This document shows, piece after piece, positions 33,105 through 43,417 of a stretch of 64,000 bases of DNA (the stretch's first letter is position 1; each line of letters begins with the position of its first letter). A program made the position numbers and the translations under genes. Below the pieces are notes generated by a model. The model saw nothing but the letters and a program-made list of their open reading frames with translations. It ran no database searches and was not told where the DNA came from. Origin of the DNA: Bacteroidota bacterium (GTDB taxonomy: Bacteria; Bacteroidota; Bacteroidia; B-17B0; Aurantibacillaceae); the NCBI GenBank assembly GCA_018267825.1, contig JAFDXR010000019.1, positions 1 to 64,000 of the forward strand. Reading direction: 5' to 3'.

Positions 33105-34931
33105 TTAGTGACCGCCACCATCGTGCTCGCCATCAGCCAGCGGAACCGTTTGCGGAACGAAGTCGTGTTCTTGTCCGGGCTTGCTGTAATCATAAGCCCA
33201 ACGGTGAACCACAGGTAATGAACCAGGCCAGTTGCCGTGGATATTAGCCACCGGTGTAGTCCACTCGAGTGTATTCGAATTCCATGGATTCTGCGTTGCT
33301 TTCTCACCGCGGAACATACTATAGAAGAAGTTGAATAAGAATATTACCTGAGCCAATGCCCCGATGATTGCACATACGGTTACAATTTCGTTGATGTCAA
33401 CGAGGTTGTCGAACATCGGGAAGTTGCTGTTGGTATAGTAACGACGCGGCACGCCGGCAAGACCTAAGAAGTGCATTGGGAAAAACACACCATAAGCACA
33501 TACAAATGTGAGCCAGAAGTGCAGGTAACCCAGTTTTTTGTTCATCATACGGAGGAACAGTTTAGGGAACCAGTGATATACACCGGCAAACATACCGAAG
33601 ATTGCCGACAGACCCATTACAATGTGGAAGTGAGCAACCACAAAGTATGTATCGTGTACAGTAATATCGAGTGTAGAGTCAGCCAGGATAATACCTGTAA
33701 CACCACCGGTTACGAAAGAAGAAACGAGACCAATAGAGAACAGCATCGCAGGTGTATACTGGATATTACCTTTCCAGAGTGTGGTGATGTAGTTAAACGC
33801 TTTTACAGCCGATGGAATCGCAATTAATAATGTGGTGAATACGAATACAGAGCCTAAGAACGGGTTCATACCGGTAAGGAACATGTGGTGACCCCATACG
33901 ATAAAGGATAAGAATCCGATAGCGAGCATGGAACCGATCATGGCGCGGTAACCGAAGATAGGCTTACGCGTGTTGGTAGAGATAATCTCGGAAGTAATAC
34001 CCAATGCAGGTAATAATACGATGTATACCTCAGGGTGACCTAAGAACCAGAATAAGTGTTCGAATAATACAGGGCTACCACCAACGTTGTCGAGCGGACG
34101 GCCACCGATGTAGATATCAGACAGGTAGAAGCTTGTACCCATGCTGCGATCGAAGATCAGTAAGAGTGCACACGATAATAATACAGGGAAAGATAATACA
34201 CCTAAAATAGCTGTGATTAAGAACGCCCAGATGGTTAAAGGCATGCGGGTCATTTTCATTCCCTTAGTACGCAGGTTGATAATGGTTACGATGTAGTTCA
34301 GACCACCTAATAAAGAAGATACGATGAATAAGCTCATAGATACCAGCCAAAGCGTCATACCTAATTTGGAACCAGGCATAGCTTCTGGTAAAGCCGATAA
34401 CGGAGGGTAAATTGTCCAACCGCCGGAAGCAGGGCCGTCTTCAATAAATAAAGAGGTTAACATGATACAGCTGGAGATAAAGAAGAACCAGTATGATAAC
34501 ATGTTCAGGAATCCGGAAGCCATATCACGGGCACCGATCTGGTAAGGGATCAGTAAGTTAGAGAATGTTCCGCTCAATCCACCGGTTAATACAAAGAATA
34601 CCATGATGGTACCGTGAATAGTAACAAGGGCCAGGTACATATTAGGATCCAGAACACCGTCTTTACCCCATTTGTCGCCAAGCATTGCATTGATGAATGC
34701 AAATTTCTCACCCGGCCAGGCCAATTGCATACGGAAAATGATAGACATGGTCATTGCAATAACCGCCATGACTACCGCCGTAATTAAAAACTGGCGGGAA
34801 ATCATTTTGTGATCCATACTGAATACGTATTTACTCACAAAACTTTCTTCATGATCATCATCATGATGATGAACGTGTGCATGGTGTACTGCGTGTTCGT
34901 GTCCTGTATTAGTTGCGTGTACGTTTGCCAT
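33105..34931 (-). CDS. ctaD: Cytochrome c oxidase subunit I
   Basis: 608-aa haem-copper oxidase catalytic subunit. It reduces O2 to water at the haem a3-CuB site in the inner membrane and pumps protons. About 12 membrane helices. Ligands are visible: FLGHPEVYIVLLP (CuB His and the cross-linked Tyr), VWGHHMFLTGMNP (two CuB His) and VAHFHIVMG (haem a3 and a His). The Glu in GHPEV places it in the A1 type. The N-terminus is unusually His/Asp-rich (HHAHVHHHDDDHEE) and the C-terminus ends EHDGGGH, possible metal-holding extensions. It is the last gene of the act-cox operon; subunits III and IV are not in the window. Confidence 0.95.
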   Translation of the reverse strand: MANVHATNTGHEHAVHHAHVHHHDDDHEESFVSKYVFSMDHKMISRQFLITAVVMAVIAMTMSIIFRMQLAWPGEKFAFINAMLGDKWGKDGVLDPNMYLALVTIHGTIMVFFVLTGGLSGTFSNLLIPYQIGARDMASGFLNMLSYWFFFISSCIMLTSLFIEDGPASGGWTIYPPLSALPEAMPGSKLGMTLWLVSMSLFIVSSLLGGLNYIVTIINLRTKGMKMTRMPLTIWAFLITAILGVLSFPVLLSCALLLIFDRSMGTSFYLSDIYIGGRPLDNVGGSPVLFEHLFWFLGHPEVYIVLLPALGITSEIISTNTRKPIFGYRAMIGSMLAIGFLSFIVWGHHMFLTGMNPFLGSVFVFTTLLIAIPSAVKAFNYITTLWKGNIQYTPAMLFSIGLVSSFVTGGVTGIILADSTLDITVHDTYFVVAHFHIVMGLSAIFGMFAGVYHWFPKLFLRMMNKKLGYLHFWLTFVCAYGVFFPMHFLGLAGVPRRYYTNSNFPMFDNLVDINEIVTVCAIIGALAQVIFLFNFFYSMFRGEKATQNPWNSNTLEWTTPVANIHGNWPGSLPVVHRWAYDYSKPGQEHDFVPQTVPLADGEHDGGGH

Positions 34932-34975
34932 TTCTTATACTTTATAGAGTGTTAGAAAAATCTTTTATTTAATAA

Positions 34976-36022
34976 TTACTTTACTTCTGCTGAAGCAACT
35001 GTTTTTGTTTTGATTGCTTTTTGTTTTGAAAGCCATGCTTCGTAATCAGCAGGAGTATCCACAATAATATTCATCTGCATGTTGTAGTGCGATGCACCAC
35101 AGATTTTATTACATAATAACAGGTAATCAAATTCAACAGCTTCTTTGCCGTCTTTGGCACGTTGCTTATTGATACCGTCCATCAACTGGATTACGTAAGG
35201 ATCTTTACGCATTTCAGCTGTTGTTTTAATTGGCTTGAATTTGAAGGTAGTTACCATACCCGGTACACAGTTCATCTGTGCACGGAAGTGAGGCATGAAT
35301 GCCGAGTGAATCACATCACGTGAGCGCATTTTGAATTCGATTTCGCGGTTCACCGGAATGTGGAATTCATTTTTAATGAGGATATCATCGAAACCGGTTT
35401 CATCCAGTGTATCCAAACCAACCGCGTTTGACCCGTCGATCTGGCGGTAATCTGTGCTTCCGAGTTTACCGTCTTTACCAGGGTAACGCGCTGTCCAGTC
35501 GAATTGTTTTGCATAAAGCTCGATCACCACTTTGTCTTTCTCCTGGGCGTGGTCTGTAATTTCGTTCCAGTATTTCAAACCGAAAATGATGATGAATGCT
35601 AAAGCTACCGCAGGTACAATAGTCCAGATCATCTCGAGTTTGTTGTTGTGAGCAAAGAACGTTGCTTTGGAATCTTTCTTGCCTGAATATTTATACGCGA
35701 AGTAGAACAGTACGGCATTAGTTACCAGGAATACAAATGTAATCAGGTAAATGTTGGCATCCCAAAGGGCATCTACTTTCACACCATGTTCTGATGCGGC
35801 ATCCGGTAATGACTTATCATTCCAGCGATTTACCTGCCAGAAGAAGAAGGAAAAAAACAGGAACATAAACGCTAACATCGCTTTACCGTTAAAGCGGTTG
35901 TCTTTTTCGCTTACCTGCCACTCCCTGGTTTTCTTCAATTCACGCGATAATTCGATCACTCGCATCAACTGATGAACCGCGATGATTAAAAGTACAAGTC
36001 CAATTAAAATAAGTAGTTTCAT
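34976..36022 (-). CDS. coxB: Cytochrome c oxidase subunit II
   Basis: 348-aa CuA subunit. It takes electrons from cytochrome c or directly from complex III and passes them to subunit I. Four hydrophobic stretches precede the periplasmic cupredoxin domain, two more than the usual hairpin. The CuA site is intact: His in AFMPHFRAQMN, then LLLCNKICGASHYNMQM with two Cys, His and Met. It ends in a basic tail. It lies 44 bases ahead of ctaD and 50 bases after actF in the same operon. Confidence 0.95.
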   Translation of the reverse strand: MKLLILIGLVLLIIAVHQLMRVIELSRELKKTREWQVSEKDNRFNGKAMLAFMFLFFSFFFWQVNRWNDKSLPDAASEHGVKVDALWDANIYLITFVFLVTNAVLFYFAYKYSGKKDSKATFFAHNNKLEMIWTIVPAVALAFIIIFGLKYWNEITDHAQEKDKVVIELYAKQFDWTARYPGKDGKLGSTDYRQIDGSNAVGLDTLDETGFDDILIKNEFHIPVNREIEFKMRSRDVIHSAFMPHFRAQMNCVPGMVTTFKFKPIKTTAEMRKDPYVIQLMDGINKQRAKDGKEAVEFDYLLLCNKICGASHYNMQMNIIVDTPADYEAWLSKQKAIKTKTVASAEVK

Positions 36023-36072
36023 AGTATTTAGGCTATTTTAATTTTTTACAATTTCTTATTCGTCTGTGCTGA

Positions 36073-37305
36073 TTAGGTTGTATGATGTAAACTTTCTTCC
36101 AGGAACGGGTGATTTTTCACCAGTAACGGTGCTTTGGTCAGGTTGCGGAGAACCACAAACAGGAACAAACCAAGGAAGAATAAGAATGAACCCAGTTCCA
36201 TCCAGCTCAGGCCTGTCCAGGCATGACCAACAGTACCAGGCATTACAATCATAATCACATCTAAATAGTGACCAATAAAGATGATTGTACCAACGAACAT
36301 CAGGAAGAAGAAATTACGTTTGCTGTCGCGGCTCATCAGCATAATCATCGGGAATGCGAAGTTTACAAAGAATACAGTCCACATAAGGGCTTTATAACTT
36401 TCCCAACGGGTCTGGAAATAAACCACCTCTTCAGGTATATCGGAATACCAGATGAGCATGAACTGAGAGAAGTAAAGGTAAGTCCAGAGGAAAGAAATGG
36501 CGAACATCCATTTACCCAAATCGTGAATAGTACTTTCGGTAACATACTCGAGGTAACCCAGGCGTTTTAACCAAACCACCAGCATGGTAATAGTTACCAG
36601 GGCGCTGATCCACATACCGGAGAACGTATACCATCCGAATAATGTAGAGAACCAGTGTGTATCGATACTCATTACCCAATCCCATGAAGATGTAGAAGAT
36701 GTTACGGCAAACACAACCATGAACCATGCGCCGAGTTTAATGTTTTTCCAGTGGAAGCTGTTGTTTGTATCTTTATCCAGTTTATCGGCCTCACGCGAGT
36801 TTTTTACAAGTTTCCATGTAAACCAGCTCCAGCCTATCATATAAAGAATGGTACGTATCCACCAGAAGACACCAAAGTATCCGATTTTGTCGGCAATCAC
36901 TTTATCGTAATGCTGGCTGCCTGCATCAGCCACACCGGATAACATCCAGTGGTAGATATGATGAACCTGAAGCTGACCCAGAATAAAGAACAGCAACAAA
37001 ATGCTAACACCCCATTGTACATACATGGCAACACCTTCGATCACACGTTTTACCGTGGTAGCCCAACCTGCTTCGGCAGCATATTGTAAGCCCAGGAAGA
37101 ATGCAGCGGCCAGACCAATAGCCATAAAGAAGAAGGAACCGGCAAAAATATTAGCCCAGGCACGGGTATGATGGTATTCAGGATCATCCGCTTGTTTGTC
37201 GAACGCAAACATCAAGGCAATACAGATCAATCCGATCACCATCAGGGCGATGGAGAGCATCTTTGCTTTTGACGGAATTACGAAATTCAGTTTTTCAGTG
37301 TTCAT
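36073..37305 (-). CDS. actF: Alternative complex III subunit ActF
   Basis: 410-aa integral membrane protein with about ten helices. Residues near 180-210 read TSSTSSWDWVMSIDTHWFSTL, characteristic of the ActF-type quinol:cytochrome c oxidoreductase subunit. In alternative complex III it packs with ActC in the membrane and helps form the quinol site. Downstream of actE by 27 bases. The length matches the family. Confidence 0.88.
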   Translation of the reverse strand: MNTEKLNFVIPSKAKMLSIALMVIGLICIALMFAFDKQADDPEYHHTRAWANIFAGSFFFMAIGLAAAFFLGLQYAAEAGWATTVKRVIEGVAMYVQWGVSILLLFFILGQLQVHHIYHWMLSGVADAGSQHYDKVIADKIGYFGVFWWIRTILYMIGWSWFTWKLVKNSREADKLDKDTNNSFHWKNIKLGAWFMVVFAVTSSTSSWDWVMSIDTHWFSTLFGWYTFSGMWISALVTITMLVVWLKRLGYLEYVTESTIHDLGKWMFAISFLWTYLYFSQFMLIWYSDIPEEVVYFQTRWESYKALMWTVFFVNFAFPMIMLMSRDSKRNFFFLMFVGTIIFIGHYLDVIMIVMPGTVGHAWTGLSWMELGSFLFFLGLFLFVVLRNLTKAPLLVKNHPFLEESLHHTT

Positions 37306-37332
37306 ATTCTAGCTTCGTAAATTATATGTTCT

Positions 37333-37977
37333 TTATTTTACTTTTTTTGTTGAATCAGCTACTGCAGCGGCTGGTTTTGAACTGTCGGCGGCGGCTGTTG
37401 TTTTAGGTCCCTGTAATTTCTGTACATAGTACACCAGTTTCCAACGCTCTTCCTGGGTCAGGAGCGGCGCATGAGGGCCCATCAGACCTTTACCGTAGGT
37501 AATGGAATGGAAAATTTTTCCCTCAGGAAGATTCTTCAGTGTACCGTTATAGGCAGGAGGAGCACCAGGCAGTTTACCACCTACTTTTCCATCGCCACCA
37601 CCGGTTGCACCGTGGCAGTGTACACAGAATTTACCATATAATACTTCGCCTTCTTTTTCTACTTTTTCAGAATAAGCCAGAGGATTTTTCAGGTATAATC
37701 CGGCCTGCTCATACCCATCTGCTGTATTCGGATATACATAAGGCATGTAACCGCGTGCAATGGTTCCCTTTACAGGAGTCATGGCGCTATACACGGTATC
37801 GCCGTTAATAACCTGTGATCCGTAATACTCCAGAGACGGTGAGCGATACATATCAGGCATGAATTCCACACCCGGGCTGTTTGCATCTTTTTTACCGCAT
37901 GAAGTAAAACCTGCCACTAACAAAGCAGTGAATGTACCGCAAGCTATTAGTTTTAGATTTTTATAAGACATGTTCAT
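37333..37977 (-). CDS. actE: Alternative complex III subunit ActE, lipidated monohaem cytochrome c
   Basis: 214-aa cytochrome c. N-terminal lipobox FTSCGKK (Cys27), then YGKFCVHCHGATGGGDG, a single CXXCH haem site near residue 118, with Met and Pro-rich loops after it. It anchors to the membrane and takes electrons from ActA/B to the oxidase. The C-terminal tail is Ala/Lys/Ser-rich. Start may be M1 or M3. Confidence 0.9.
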   Translation of the reverse strand: MNMSYKNLKLIACGTFTALLVAGFTSCGKKDANSPGVEFMPDMYRSPSLEYYGSQVINGDTVYSAMTPVKGTIARGYMPYVYPNTADGYEQAGLYLKNPLAYSEKVEKEGEVLYGKFCVHCHGATGGGDGKVGGKLPGAPPAYNGTLKNLPEGKIFHSITYGKGLMGPHAPLLTQEERWKLVYYVQKLQGPKTTAAADSSKPAAAVADSTKKVK

Positions 37978-37997
37978 ATGAGTAATAATTTCTTCTA

Positions 37998-38546
37998 TTA
38001 GTATTTTGGTTCAATTGTCAGCGTTCCTTTGTAGTTTACTTCTTCAGCACCTGTAGCGCGTAAGATTTCATCTGCTTTTTTAGATTGCTCATCGTTAAGC
38101 TCTAAATAGATCAGGAACTTATCATCTGTAGTACGTGGATCCGGATTTTTTGCTTTAGCACCCGGAACCAGCCAGCAACGTAAAAAATACGTTAAAGCCA
38201 TACCGTGAGCGGCGCAGAATACAGTTGATTCGAATGTGATCGGAATGAATGCCGGCACGTTGAAATAATAGGCCCAGTTTGGTTTACCACCAATATCATT
38301 CGGCCAGTCGTGAACCATCATATACCACATCATTAATGTAGCCAGTGATGTACCTGTGATACCGTAGATGAATGCACAAATTGCAATGCGTGTACGGGGA
38401 ACACCAACAATCGGATCAATACCGTGAATAGGGAATGGTGTAAAAACATCTTTGATACGGATACCGGAAGCGCGAAGCTTTTTACAGGCTTCCAATAGTG
38501 GCTCTTCATCGCCGAATACCCCGTGTATAATTTGTTTAGTTGCCAT
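37998..38546 (-). CDS. actD: Alternative complex III subunit ActD (DUF3341)
   Basis: 182-aa protein with the family opening HGVFGDEEPLLEACKKLR and DVFTPFPIHGID, followed by two membrane helices and a short C-terminal domain rich in Lys/Glu. DUF3341 proteins are the ActD subunit, a peripheral/membrane clamp of the complex. Sits between actC and actE with short gaps. Confidence 0.92.
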   Translation of the reverse strand: MATKQIIHGVFGDEEPLLEACKKLRASGIRIKDVFTPFPIHGIDPIVGVPRTRIAICAFIYGITGTSLATLMMWYMMVHDWPNDIGGKPNWAYYFNVPAFIPITFESTVFCAAHGMALTYFLRCWLVPGAKAKNPDPRTTDDKFLIYLELNDEQSKKADEILRATGAEEVNYKGTLTIEPKY

Positions 38547-38594
38547 ATTTATCTAAATACTAAATTCTGTTTTTTTAATTTCTACGTTTTCCAA

Positions 38595-39983
38595 TTAATG
38601 GTGTGCATGTTCTGCAGCTGCTTTCTTTTGTGCTTCACCCGATGCTTTCAGGATGGTTTTTAACTCGGCCTGTGCAATAACAGGGAATGTACGTGAGTAA
38701 AGCAGGAAGAATGTTCCGAACATACCGATGGTTCCAACAAAAATACCGATATCGATAAATGATGGTGTATAGGTTGTCCAGGTAGAAGGTAAATACGTAC
38801 GGCACAGTGTAGGTACGATGATTACGAAACGCTCGAACCACATACCGATGTTCACTACGATAGACAGGATAAATGTAGCTACCAGAGAGGTACGGATTTT
38901 TTTGAACCAGAATAATTGCGGGGAAATTACGTTGCAGGTCATCATCGCCCAGTAACTCCAGGCCAGAGGACCGGTAGCACGGTTAAGGAATGCATATTGC
39001 TCCCACTCTACACCAGAGTACCATGCAATAAATAACTCGGTTAAATATGCCACACCCACAATAGAACCCGTTACGATGATTACGATGTTCATGTATTCAA
39101 CGTGTTTGATAGTCAGGTAAGCTTCGAGTTTGTATACTTTACGAACGATTAACATAAGGGTTAATACCATCGCGAAACCGGAGAATACCGCACCCGATAC
39201 GAAGTATGGAGGGAAGATGGTCGTGTGCCATCCCGGTACTACCGAAGTAGCAAAGTCAAAGGATACAATCGAGTGAACCGAGAATACGAGTGGTGTAGAT
39301 AAACCAGCGAGTACCAGGGATACTTCTTCAAAACGGCTCCAGTGACGAACGCTTCCACCCCAACCGAAGCTGGCTAAAGCATACACTTTTTTAGCAAGCG
39401 GTTTGATAGCACGGTCGCGGATCATCGCGAAATCAGGAATCAGACCGATATACCAGAATACAACCGATACGGAGAAATAAGTAGAAACCGCAAACACGTC
39501 CCATAATAATGGTGAGTTGAAGTTAGGCCACAGGGAACCGAACTGGTTTGGTAAAGGGAATAACATATAATCTAACCAGGGACGACCGGTGTGTAATGTT
39601 ACGAAGATGGCCGCACACATTACCGCGAAGATCGTCATCGCTTCCGCTGAACGGTTGATCGCCATACGCCATTTCTGACGGAACAGCAATAATACCGCTG
39701 AAATCAGTGTACCAGCGTGACCAATACCGATCCACCATACGAAGTTGGTGATATCCCATGCCCAGTCAACCCCGTTGTTGGAGCCCCATGCCCCGATACC
39801 TACACCAATGGTGTAAGCCAAACATCCAAGTCCCCAGGTAAATGAGAGAACGGAAATGGTGAAAATAACATACCATGCTTTGCTTGCCTTTCCTTCGATA
39901 GGCGCAATAATATCATCAGTGATATTTCGGTACGTTTTATTACCGATAATCAACGGTTCCCTTATCTGTGATTCTGCGTGCAT
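38595..39983 (-). CDS. actC: Alternative complex III subunit ActC (NrfD/PsrC-like)
   Basis: 462-aa polytopic protein, about ten helices, NrfD/PsrC family. Motifs include WWIGIGHAGTLISAVLLLF and the long loop GRPWLDYMLFPLPNQFG. It provides the membrane quinol-binding site facing the iron-sulphur subunit ActB. The C-terminus ends in a His-containing cytosolic tail (AAAEHAHH). Confidence 0.93.
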   Translation of the reverse strand: MHAESQIREPLIIGNKTYRNITDDIIAPIEGKASKAWYVIFTISVLSFTWGLGCLAYTIGVGIGAWGSNNGVDWAWDITNFVWWIGIGHAGTLISAVLLLFRQKWRMAINRSAEAMTIFAVMCAAIFVTLHTGRPWLDYMLFPLPNQFGSLWPNFNSPLLWDVFAVSTYFSVSVVFWYIGLIPDFAMIRDRAIKPLAKKVYALASFGWGGSVRHWSRFEEVSLVLAGLSTPLVFSVHSIVSFDFATSVVPGWHTTIFPPYFVSGAVFSGFAMVLTLMLIVRKVYKLEAYLTIKHVEYMNIVIIVTGSIVGVAYLTELFIAWYSGVEWEQYAFLNRATGPLAWSYWAMMTCNVISPQLFWFKKIRTSLVATFILSIVVNIGMWFERFVIIVPTLCRTYLPSTWTTYTPSFIDIGIFVGTIGMFGTFFLLYSRTFPVIAQAELKTILKASGEAQKKAAAEHAHH

Positions 39984-40023
39984 ATCTGTATCTTAATTTT
40001 TTAGTTCTTAAATTATGTTCAGT

Positions 40024-43000
40024 TTATGAATGTTTCTCTTCCGCTTTTTTCTCTTCGTGTCCTTCGTGTTTTGCAGGAGCGCCTTCTTCGTGAAGAATTG
40101 GCTCTTCCTGGTTTCTTACTTTCAGGAGGTAAGATACGGTTGGTTTGATCCCTACTTCTTCGAGCAGATAGTAGTTTTTGTCATCACTGCGCCATTTGGT
40201 TACTTCCGATTTTTCATCGTTGGCATCACCAAACATAATCGCATTTGTAGGACATACCTGCTGACAAGCTGTTTTGATTGAACCGTCTACCAGTGGCGTT
40301 CCGGCTTTTTTCGCTTCGAGTTTACCAGCCTGTAAACGTTGCTGACACATCGAACATTTTTCCATAACACCACGGCTGCGTACAACTACATCAGGGTTCA
40401 GAACCATACGGCCCAGATCCTGGTGAGCAGGGTTGATATCAGCGAACATTTCATTGGCATTGTAATTAAACCAGTTGAAACGGCGTACTTTGAAAGGACA
40501 GTTGTTTGCACAGTAACGTGTACCGATACAACGGTTATAGGTCATCATGTTCAGACCTTCGGTGCTGTGGCTTGTGGCCAGTACCGGACATACCGTTTCG
40601 CAAGGAGCGTGGTTACAGTGCTGACACATCATCGGCTGGAACGTTACCTTCGGATTGTTGGAAGGTGTTTCCATATCGAGGTACATTTGTTTTGTACCAA
40701 TGTTACCGTCTTTAGCCGCTTTTTCTTTGGTCATATCCGAAGTATAGTAACGATCGATACGCAACCAATGCATGCTACGGGTTTTGGCTACTTCGGCTTT
40801 ACCTACCACGTGTACGTTGTTTTCTACTGTACAGGCTACAACGCAGGCAGAACAACCAATACATGAAGTCATATCGATGGTTAATCCCCATTTATGGTTC
40901 ATGCGCGGGAACTCATCCCACAGGTCAATTTTGCTGACATGTTTTTTACCACCGCCGTGAACAGGTAATTCTGCTTCCGGATTCCATGCTTCTTTCGGCA
41001 GGTTTTTATATTCATTGAGGCTTACTTCACGAAGAATGTACTCTTCGCGGCCCATGATGGTATGTTGAATTTGTGTGGAAGCAAACAGGTGTTCTTCGTT
41101 GGTTTTAGCCACAGAAGCCGTGTAAGCTACATTCTGGAATGTATCGTTGATAACCGATACCATAGGGAATGCATTAACACCTACCGGTTTACCTTCCTGC
41201 ATAGCAACACGCAGTGTTTCAGCAGTACGTCCATACCCCAGTGCTAAACCAATTGTGCCAGGAGCCTGGCCCGGTTGCGGGAACACAGGAACTTTAACAG
41301 CAACACCATTTACGGTGAGGTCAACGATAGAACCGATGATGTCCTGGCGGAGCATTTCATTCAGGCCTAATTGTTTCACATCGGCCGGAGCCATGGTGAT
41401 GTAGTTGTCCCAGGTTACTTTAGAGATAGGATCCGGTAATTCCTGTAACCAAGGGTTATTGCTTTGGTTACCGTTACCTAAACCTACTTTTTCATAAATC
41501 GCTAATTCAAATTGTCCGCCACCTTTTACAGAAGTTGCCATAGAGGCTGCTTTGTTATAATCCGGTGTCGGCATGGCTACAGCTGCTACCTCTGTTTTTG
41601 GTGCGGCATGCATCTCATGTTTTACAGTGTCTTCGTTGGCTACCAGTTCAGCCATTGCTACCGCTACACCATTCATCAATGGTTTACCGGTGCTGTCGAT
41701 AGCCATAGGAGCAATCGGAAGGTCTTTTGCTACAGCTACTTTCAATACACCATCGTGTAAAGTATGAGCCCAGAAAGAAGCGAAGTCTAAATATTTACCT
41801 TGTTGCGGGAATACATGGTTATTCCAGTATCCCTGTAAGTATGCTAAATAGTCGGCTTTGATACCGGCCCATTTCAATAATGAATCCTGTGCCTGGCGTG
41901 TACCACCATTTTTGCTTTTTGCAAATACCGGGTTAATGGTTGGTTGCTGTAAGCTGTAGTGACCACGTTTTGGATTGGCATCACCCCATGATTCGAGGTA
42001 GTTATGATCCGGACAAACATACGTCGCTAATTTCGACGTTTCATCCATCACCTGAGAGAACGATACTTTTACCTTGGCTTTAGCATAAGCTGCTTCAAAT
42101 TTCAGGGAAGCAGGTGCCGTATAAACCGGGTTACAGTTATATGTAATGAGTGTATCTACTTTACCGGCGTTCAGATCGCTTACAAGCTGGATAAATTCTT
42201 TATCATCACCTTGTTTCAGCATGTAGTGGTTATCGATGTCTACGGTTTTGCCATAGTTATCGAGCATTTTATTGATACCTGCTACGAGTGTCTGAATACC
42301 TTCGTCGTTAGAACCGGCAACTACCAGTGATTTACCACTATTGCCAACAAGTTCTTTTGCGATTTTTGAAATTTTAGCTGAAGCTTCAGCAGAAGAAATT
42401 TTTGAATCTCCTGAAACTTTTGCATTACCGGTAGCAGAAGCTACTTCATTGAATAATGCTACCGCTACTTTACCAAATTCAGAAGGTTTAACCATGAAAC
42501 GTTCGTCGGCATTGGCACCGGTGAGCGACAGGTTAGCTTCGAAATGATAGTGTTTGCTCATTTCCAGGTTTTCGCGCGATACCTTGCGGCCTGCGCTGTA
42601 CTGACCTGCAAATTCAACAGGACTCAGCCATGTACCTACAAAGTCGCAGGCAATACCTACGATGGTTTTGGCTTTGCTGAAATCGTAAGAAGGAATAACC
42701 GATTTACCGAATACATTTTTGCTTGCTTTCGATAAAGCGTTGTATGAAATAGCGTCGTAAGTAACAACTTTTGTATTCGGATGTTTTGCAGTAAACTCAG
42801 CAATCACAGCCTTTGTAGAAGGACTGATGATGGTAGAAGTTAAAATAACCGTGTTGCCTGAGGAAACTGATTTGGTGATGGCATCATCCACATTTTTCCA
42901 GCTGGTGTATTCGCCTTTGAAGGTCGGACCCTGTAAACGGGCACCATCATATAAACTTAATACAGAAGCCTGGATACGGGCATTCGACGAACCTTTATTG

Positions 43001-43380
43001 ATTTTGGAAAGTTCGTTACCATCCACACGGATAGGACGACCTTCGCGGGTTTTAACGAGAACTGAAGCGTAATCGTGACCATCGTAGAACGTTGATGCAT
43101 AGAAGTTCGCCACACCTGGTGTTACTTCTTCCGGTTTTACAACGTAAGGAATCGCTTTGTTTACAGGAGTTTCACAGGCTGCGAGGGCAACTGCAGCTGT
43201 TGAAAAGCCCATTACTTTCAGGAAGTCACGACGGCTGGTGCCTTTAGAGTCATCTTCTTTGCCTGCCAGGAAATCTCCGATTGGTAATGGCTCCGCAAAT
43301 TCGTTGTTTTTGTTTTGCAAAAACTCAGGACTGTCTGTTAATTCAGGTAATCCTTTCCAGTATCTTTTTGACATAGTCAT
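40024..43380 (-). CDS. actB: Alternative complex III subunit ActB, iron-sulphur/molybdopterin-like fusion
   Basis: 1,118-aa fusion. Near residue 50 the segment SRRDFLKVMGFSTAAVALAAC is a Tat-type signal with a Cys. Residues ~60-780 form the molybdopterin-oxidoreductase-like domain, which in this family does not bind the cofactor. The last ~290 residues are ferredoxin-like: CIGCSACVVAC, CQHCNHAPCETVC, CIGTRYCANNC, and CSMCQ...CQQVC. The third cluster lacks its second Cys (Thr instead), which fits the known 3Fe-4S cluster of ActB. It passes electrons from quinol to the haems of ActA. Tail rich in Glu/Lys/His. Confidence 0.95.
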   Translation of the reverse strand: MTMSKRYWKGLPELTDSPEFLQNKNNEFAEPLPIGDFLAGKEDDSKGTSRRDFLKVMGFSTAAVALAACETPVNKAIPYVVKPEEVTPGVANFYASTFYDGHDYASVLVKTREGRPIRVDGNELSKINKGSSNARIQASVLSLYDGARLQGPTFKGEYTSWKNVDDAITKSVSSGNTVILTSTIISPSTKAVIAEFTAKHPNTKVVTYDAISYNALSKASKNVFGKSVIPSYDFSKAKTIVGIACDFVGTWLSPVEFAGQYSAGRKVSRENLEMSKHYHFEANLSLTGANADERFMVKPSEFGKVAVALFNEVASATGNAKVSGDSKISSAEASAKISKIAKELVGNSGKSLVVAGSNDEGIQTLVAGINKMLDNYGKTVDIDNHYMLKQGDDKEFIQLVSDLNAGKVDTLITYNCNPVYTAPASLKFEAAYAKAKVKVSFSQVMDETSKLATYVCPDHNYLESWGDANPKRGHYSLQQPTINPVFAKSKNGGTRQAQDSLLKWAGIKADYLAYLQGYWNNHVFPQQGKYLDFASFWAHTLHDGVLKVAVAKDLPIAPMAIDSTGKPLMNGVAVAMAELVANEDTVKHEMHAAPKTEVAAVAMPTPDYNKAASMATSVKGGGQFELAIYEKVGLGNGNQSNNPWLQELPDPISKVTWDNYITMAPADVKQLGLNEMLRQDIIGSIVDLTVNGVAVKVPVFPQPGQAPGTIGLALGYGRTAETLRVAMQEGKPVGVNAFPMVSVINDTFQNVAYTASVAKTNEEHLFASTQIQHTIMGREEYILREVSLNEYKNLPKEAWNPEAELPVHGGGKKHVSKIDLWDEFPRMNHKWGLTIDMTSCIGCSACVVACTVENNVHVVGKAEVAKTRSMHWLRIDRYYTSDMTKEKAAKDGNIGTKQMYLDMETPSNNPKVTFQPMMCQHCNHAPCETVCPVLATSHSTEGLNMMTYNRCIGTRYCANNCPFKVRRFNWFNYNANEMFADINPAHQDLGRMVLNPDVVVRSRGVMEKCSMCQQRLQAGKLEAKKAGTPLVDGSIKTACQQVCPTNAIMFGDANDEKSEVTKWRSDDKNYYLLEEVGIKPTVSYLLKVRNQEEPILHEEGAPAKHEGHEEKKAEEKHS

Positions 43381-43417
43381 TTTTTAAAATATATTCTGAA
43401 TAATTACTGGTTTACTA

